A stretch of 64,000 nt of DNA from Rhodobacter sp. NTK016B (lineage in GTDB: Bacteria > Pseudomonadota > Alphaproteobacteria > Rhodobacterales > Rhodobacteraceae): the NCBI RefSeq assembly GCF_017303295.1, contig NZ_JAFKOK010000001.1, forward strand, positions 372,001-436,000, given 5' to 3'. The notes beneath the pieces were generated by a model. The model had not been told where the DNA came from and did not search any database. It was given only the letters and a program-made list of their open reading frames with translations. A program made the position numbers and the translations under genes. This document shows, piece by piece, positions 62,057 through 64,000 of this stretch. Positions within the stretch are counted from its first letter, which is position 1. Each line of letters opens with the position of its first letter.

Positions 62057-62393
62057 GTTCTCTCTCCACTGTTGCGCCCGTTGACACCGGGCTTCGACAA
62101 CCCTAGGCCGAGCAGAGCGGAATTTTCTCCGCAAACCCGGCCAGAGCTGAGGCCTTTGCGACAATTCTGTGGCAAATTGTCGCGCATTTGGGAGATTCTT
62201 CCAACAACGCGTATTTCCCGACCGCTCGCTGCACCGCGGCATCCCGCGCCCGGACCCGCGTTTCGCGGCTTCAGGCCCCGAAACGGCTGCGTCACAACGG
62301 CGCTGAGGCGCGCAATGCTTGCCCTGAAGGCGTGGGGCGCCTAAACGCGAAGTCCTTACACGACGACGGACAGGGCGGGATAAATGAGCGACG
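62057..62393. other. Noncoding divergent region with a long palindrome
   Basis: These 337 bases separate the divergent USP and ABC-exporter genes. They contain a perfect inverted repeat GCGACAATT (62158-62166) / AATTGTCGC (62175-62183) with an 8-base spacer, a candidate operator. I see no ORF with support and no clear promoter pair. Confidence 0.6.
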
Positions 62394-64000
62394 CATCGCA
62401 AACCCAACAGCGCGAAAGCTCGCGCCGGATCGCCGCGCTGGCCGGGCTCTGGCCCTTCCTGAGCGCCTATAAGGGCCTGCTCGCGGGGGCGCTGGTCGCG
62501 CTGGTGCTGACCGCCTCGGTCTCATTGACGCTGCCGCTGGCGGTGCGGCGGGTGGTCGACGGCTTCGGACAGGGCGCGCTGGAACTGCTCAACCAGTATT
62601 TCGGCGCGGCGCTGGGACTGGCGGCGTTGCTCGCGCTGGGTACGGGCCTGCGCTATTACATGGTCACGCGGTTGGGCGAACGCGTCGTCGCCGATATCCG
62701 CAAGGCGCTGTTTGCCCGCGTGATCGGCATGTCGCCCGCCTTTTTCGAGAAGATCATGTCGGGCGAGGTGCTGTCGCGCATCACCACCGACACCACGCTG
62801 ATCCAGTCGATCGTCGGCTCGTCGGTGTCGATCGCGCTCAGGAACCTGCTGATGCTGGTGGGCGGTCTGGCCATGCTGGCGCTGACCTCGCCCAAGCTCA
62901 CGGGCCTTGTGCTGCTGCTGGTGCCGGCGGTGATCGTCCCCATCGTAGTGCTGGGCCGCCGCCTGCGCCGTCTGTCGCGGGAAAATCAGGACTGGATCGC
63001 GCAATCCTCGGGCAACGCGTCGGAGGCTCTGGGCGCGGCGCAGACGGTGCAGGCCTTCACGCACGAAACCCGCTCGATCGCCACGTTCGACCGCGTGACC
63101 GAAAAAAGCTTCGACGTCGCCATGGTGCGCATCCTGACCCGCGCGGCGATGACCGTGGTGATCATCGCGCTGGTCTTCTCGGGCATTGTCGGCGTGTTGT
63201 GGATCGGCGCCATCGACGTGCGCGAGGGCACTATGACCATCGGCGAGCTGGTGCAGTTCGTCATCTACTCGGTGCTGGTCGCGGGCTCGGTCGGCGCGCT
63301 GTCGGAAATCTGGGGCGAGTTGCAGCGCGCGGCGGGCGCGACCGAGCGGCTGGTCGAACTGATGGACACCATCGACACGATTCAGGACCCCGAAACGCCG
63401 ACGACGCTGTCCGCCCCGGTGCGCGGCGCGGTGGCCTTCGAGAATGTGCGCTTCCACTATCCGTCGCGGCCCACGCAATCGGCGCTCGACGGGATCTCGC
63501 TTAGCGTGGCGCCTGGCGAGACCGTGGCGCTGGTCGGCCCCTCGGGCGCGGGGAAATCGACGATCATCCAGCTTCTGATGCGCTTCTACGATCCGCAACA
63601 GGGCCGCGTGACACTGGACGGCACCGATCTGCGCGACCTCAGCCGCACCCAGCTTCGGGGTTCCATGGCGCTGGTGCCGCAGGACCCTGTAATTTTCGCC
63701 ACCACCGCGCGCGAGAATATCCGCTTCGGCCGCCCCGAAGCCACCGATGACGAGATCGACGAGGCCGCGAAGGCCGCCGCCGCGCATGACTTCATCACCG
63801 CGCTGCCCGAGGGCTACGAGACCCAGCTGGGCGAACGCGGCGTAATGCTGTCGGGCGGGCAGAAACAGCGCATCGCCATCGCCCGCGCGATCCTGCGCGA
63901 CGCGCCGGTGCTTCTGCTGGACGAGGCGACCTCGGCGCTGGACGCGGAAAGCGAGCGGCTGGTGCAGCAGGCGGTGGAGCGTCTGAGCGCGGGCCGCACC
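62394..64000 (+). CDS. ABC exporter with fused membrane and ATPase domains (partial)
   Basis: The first 535 codons of an MsbA/ABCB-type exporter; the 3' end is outside the window. The transmembrane domain spans about residues 25-310, with RLGERVVADIRKALFARVI and TTDTTLIQSIVGSSVSIALRN in the family's coupling regions. The ATPase domain has Walker A GPSGAGKST, Q-loop VPQDPVIF, signature LSGGQKQRIAIARAIL and Walker B LLLDEATSALD. It works as a homodimer and exports a lipid or hydrophobic compound; the substrate is unknown. The ATG at 62394 follows AGGGCGGG. Confidence 0.93.

Overview
This 64 kb window is GC-rich, densely coding alphaproteobacterial chromosome. Gene content points to the Rhodobacteraceae/Roseobacteraceae: DUF2478 beside mobA, the TIGR02186-type membrane protein beside a TSUP exporter, an acidic-tailed L9, a DUF6455 protein, an AGCS symporter with a signal peptide, and a GAGGATATTT-N4-ATTAAAGATG intergenic element. 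The osmolyte genes (glucosylglycerate synthesis and turnover, a BCCT carrier) suggest a marine or salt-exposed habitat; genus is not assigned. I see no tRNA, rRNA, CRISPR array, insertion sequence or prophage.

Layout. 1-2.4 kb: plsY end, DEAD-box helicase and a divergent cold-shock gene. 2.4-6 kb: ArsC-like protein, then CueR and the copper ATPase CopA with a recognisable CueR promoter. 6-8.3 kb: molybdenum-cofactor genes, TusA. 8.3-10.5 kb: HNH protein, two tandem paralogues of unknown function, a HELTH lipoprotein. 10.6-14.4 kb: fabD, cfa, rpsF-rpsR-rplI. 14.6-19.2 kb: a SqrR/BigR-like ArsR regulator, an amino-acid ABC transporter, an amidase. 19.3-23.3 kb: the most interesting locus, described below. 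23.5-29.4 kb: pirin, rhomboid protease, putA with divergent putR. 29.5-33.1 kb: recO, purD, xseA. 33.3-37.1 kb: glucosylglycerate module. 37.3-43.5 kb: helicase, USP-BCCT pair, small genes including an entericidin-like lipoprotein. 43.6-50.1 kb: TSUP/TIGR02186 pair and a BmpA-type nucleoside ABC operon. 50.3-55.3 kb: rimI, tsaB, nfuA, a PilZ protein, clpB. 55.6-57.9 kb: LysR, DoxX, extradiol dioxygenase. 58-64 kb: DUF4139 protein, USP-AGCS pair, and an ABC exporter cut by the window end.

The highlight at 19.3-23.3 kb is a complete bufferin-type copper RiPP system. A DUF2282 precursor with four cysteines and a signal peptide is followed by a DUF692 MNIO enzyme, its DUF2063 partner and a DoxX protein. 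Divergently lies an ECF sigma factor with a DUF1109 (NrsF-like) anti-sigma whose two cysteines have the spacing of Caulobacter NrsF. Both transcription units carry the same ECF-type promoter, GTAAC(G/A)-N16-CGT(C/A), placed back to back. The precursor has an unusual Met/Asp-rich C-terminal tail, and a 14-bp stem hairpin separates it from the enzyme genes. With CueR/CopA 14 kb away, the window holds both cytoplasmic copper export and a periplasmic copper-buffering peptide.

Other themes are two universal-stress-protein genes each directly upstream of a sodium-coupled transporter (BCCT, AGCS), a six-copy intergenic repeat at gene 3' ends, and a possible ATT start codon on the glucosylglycerate phosphorylase gene.
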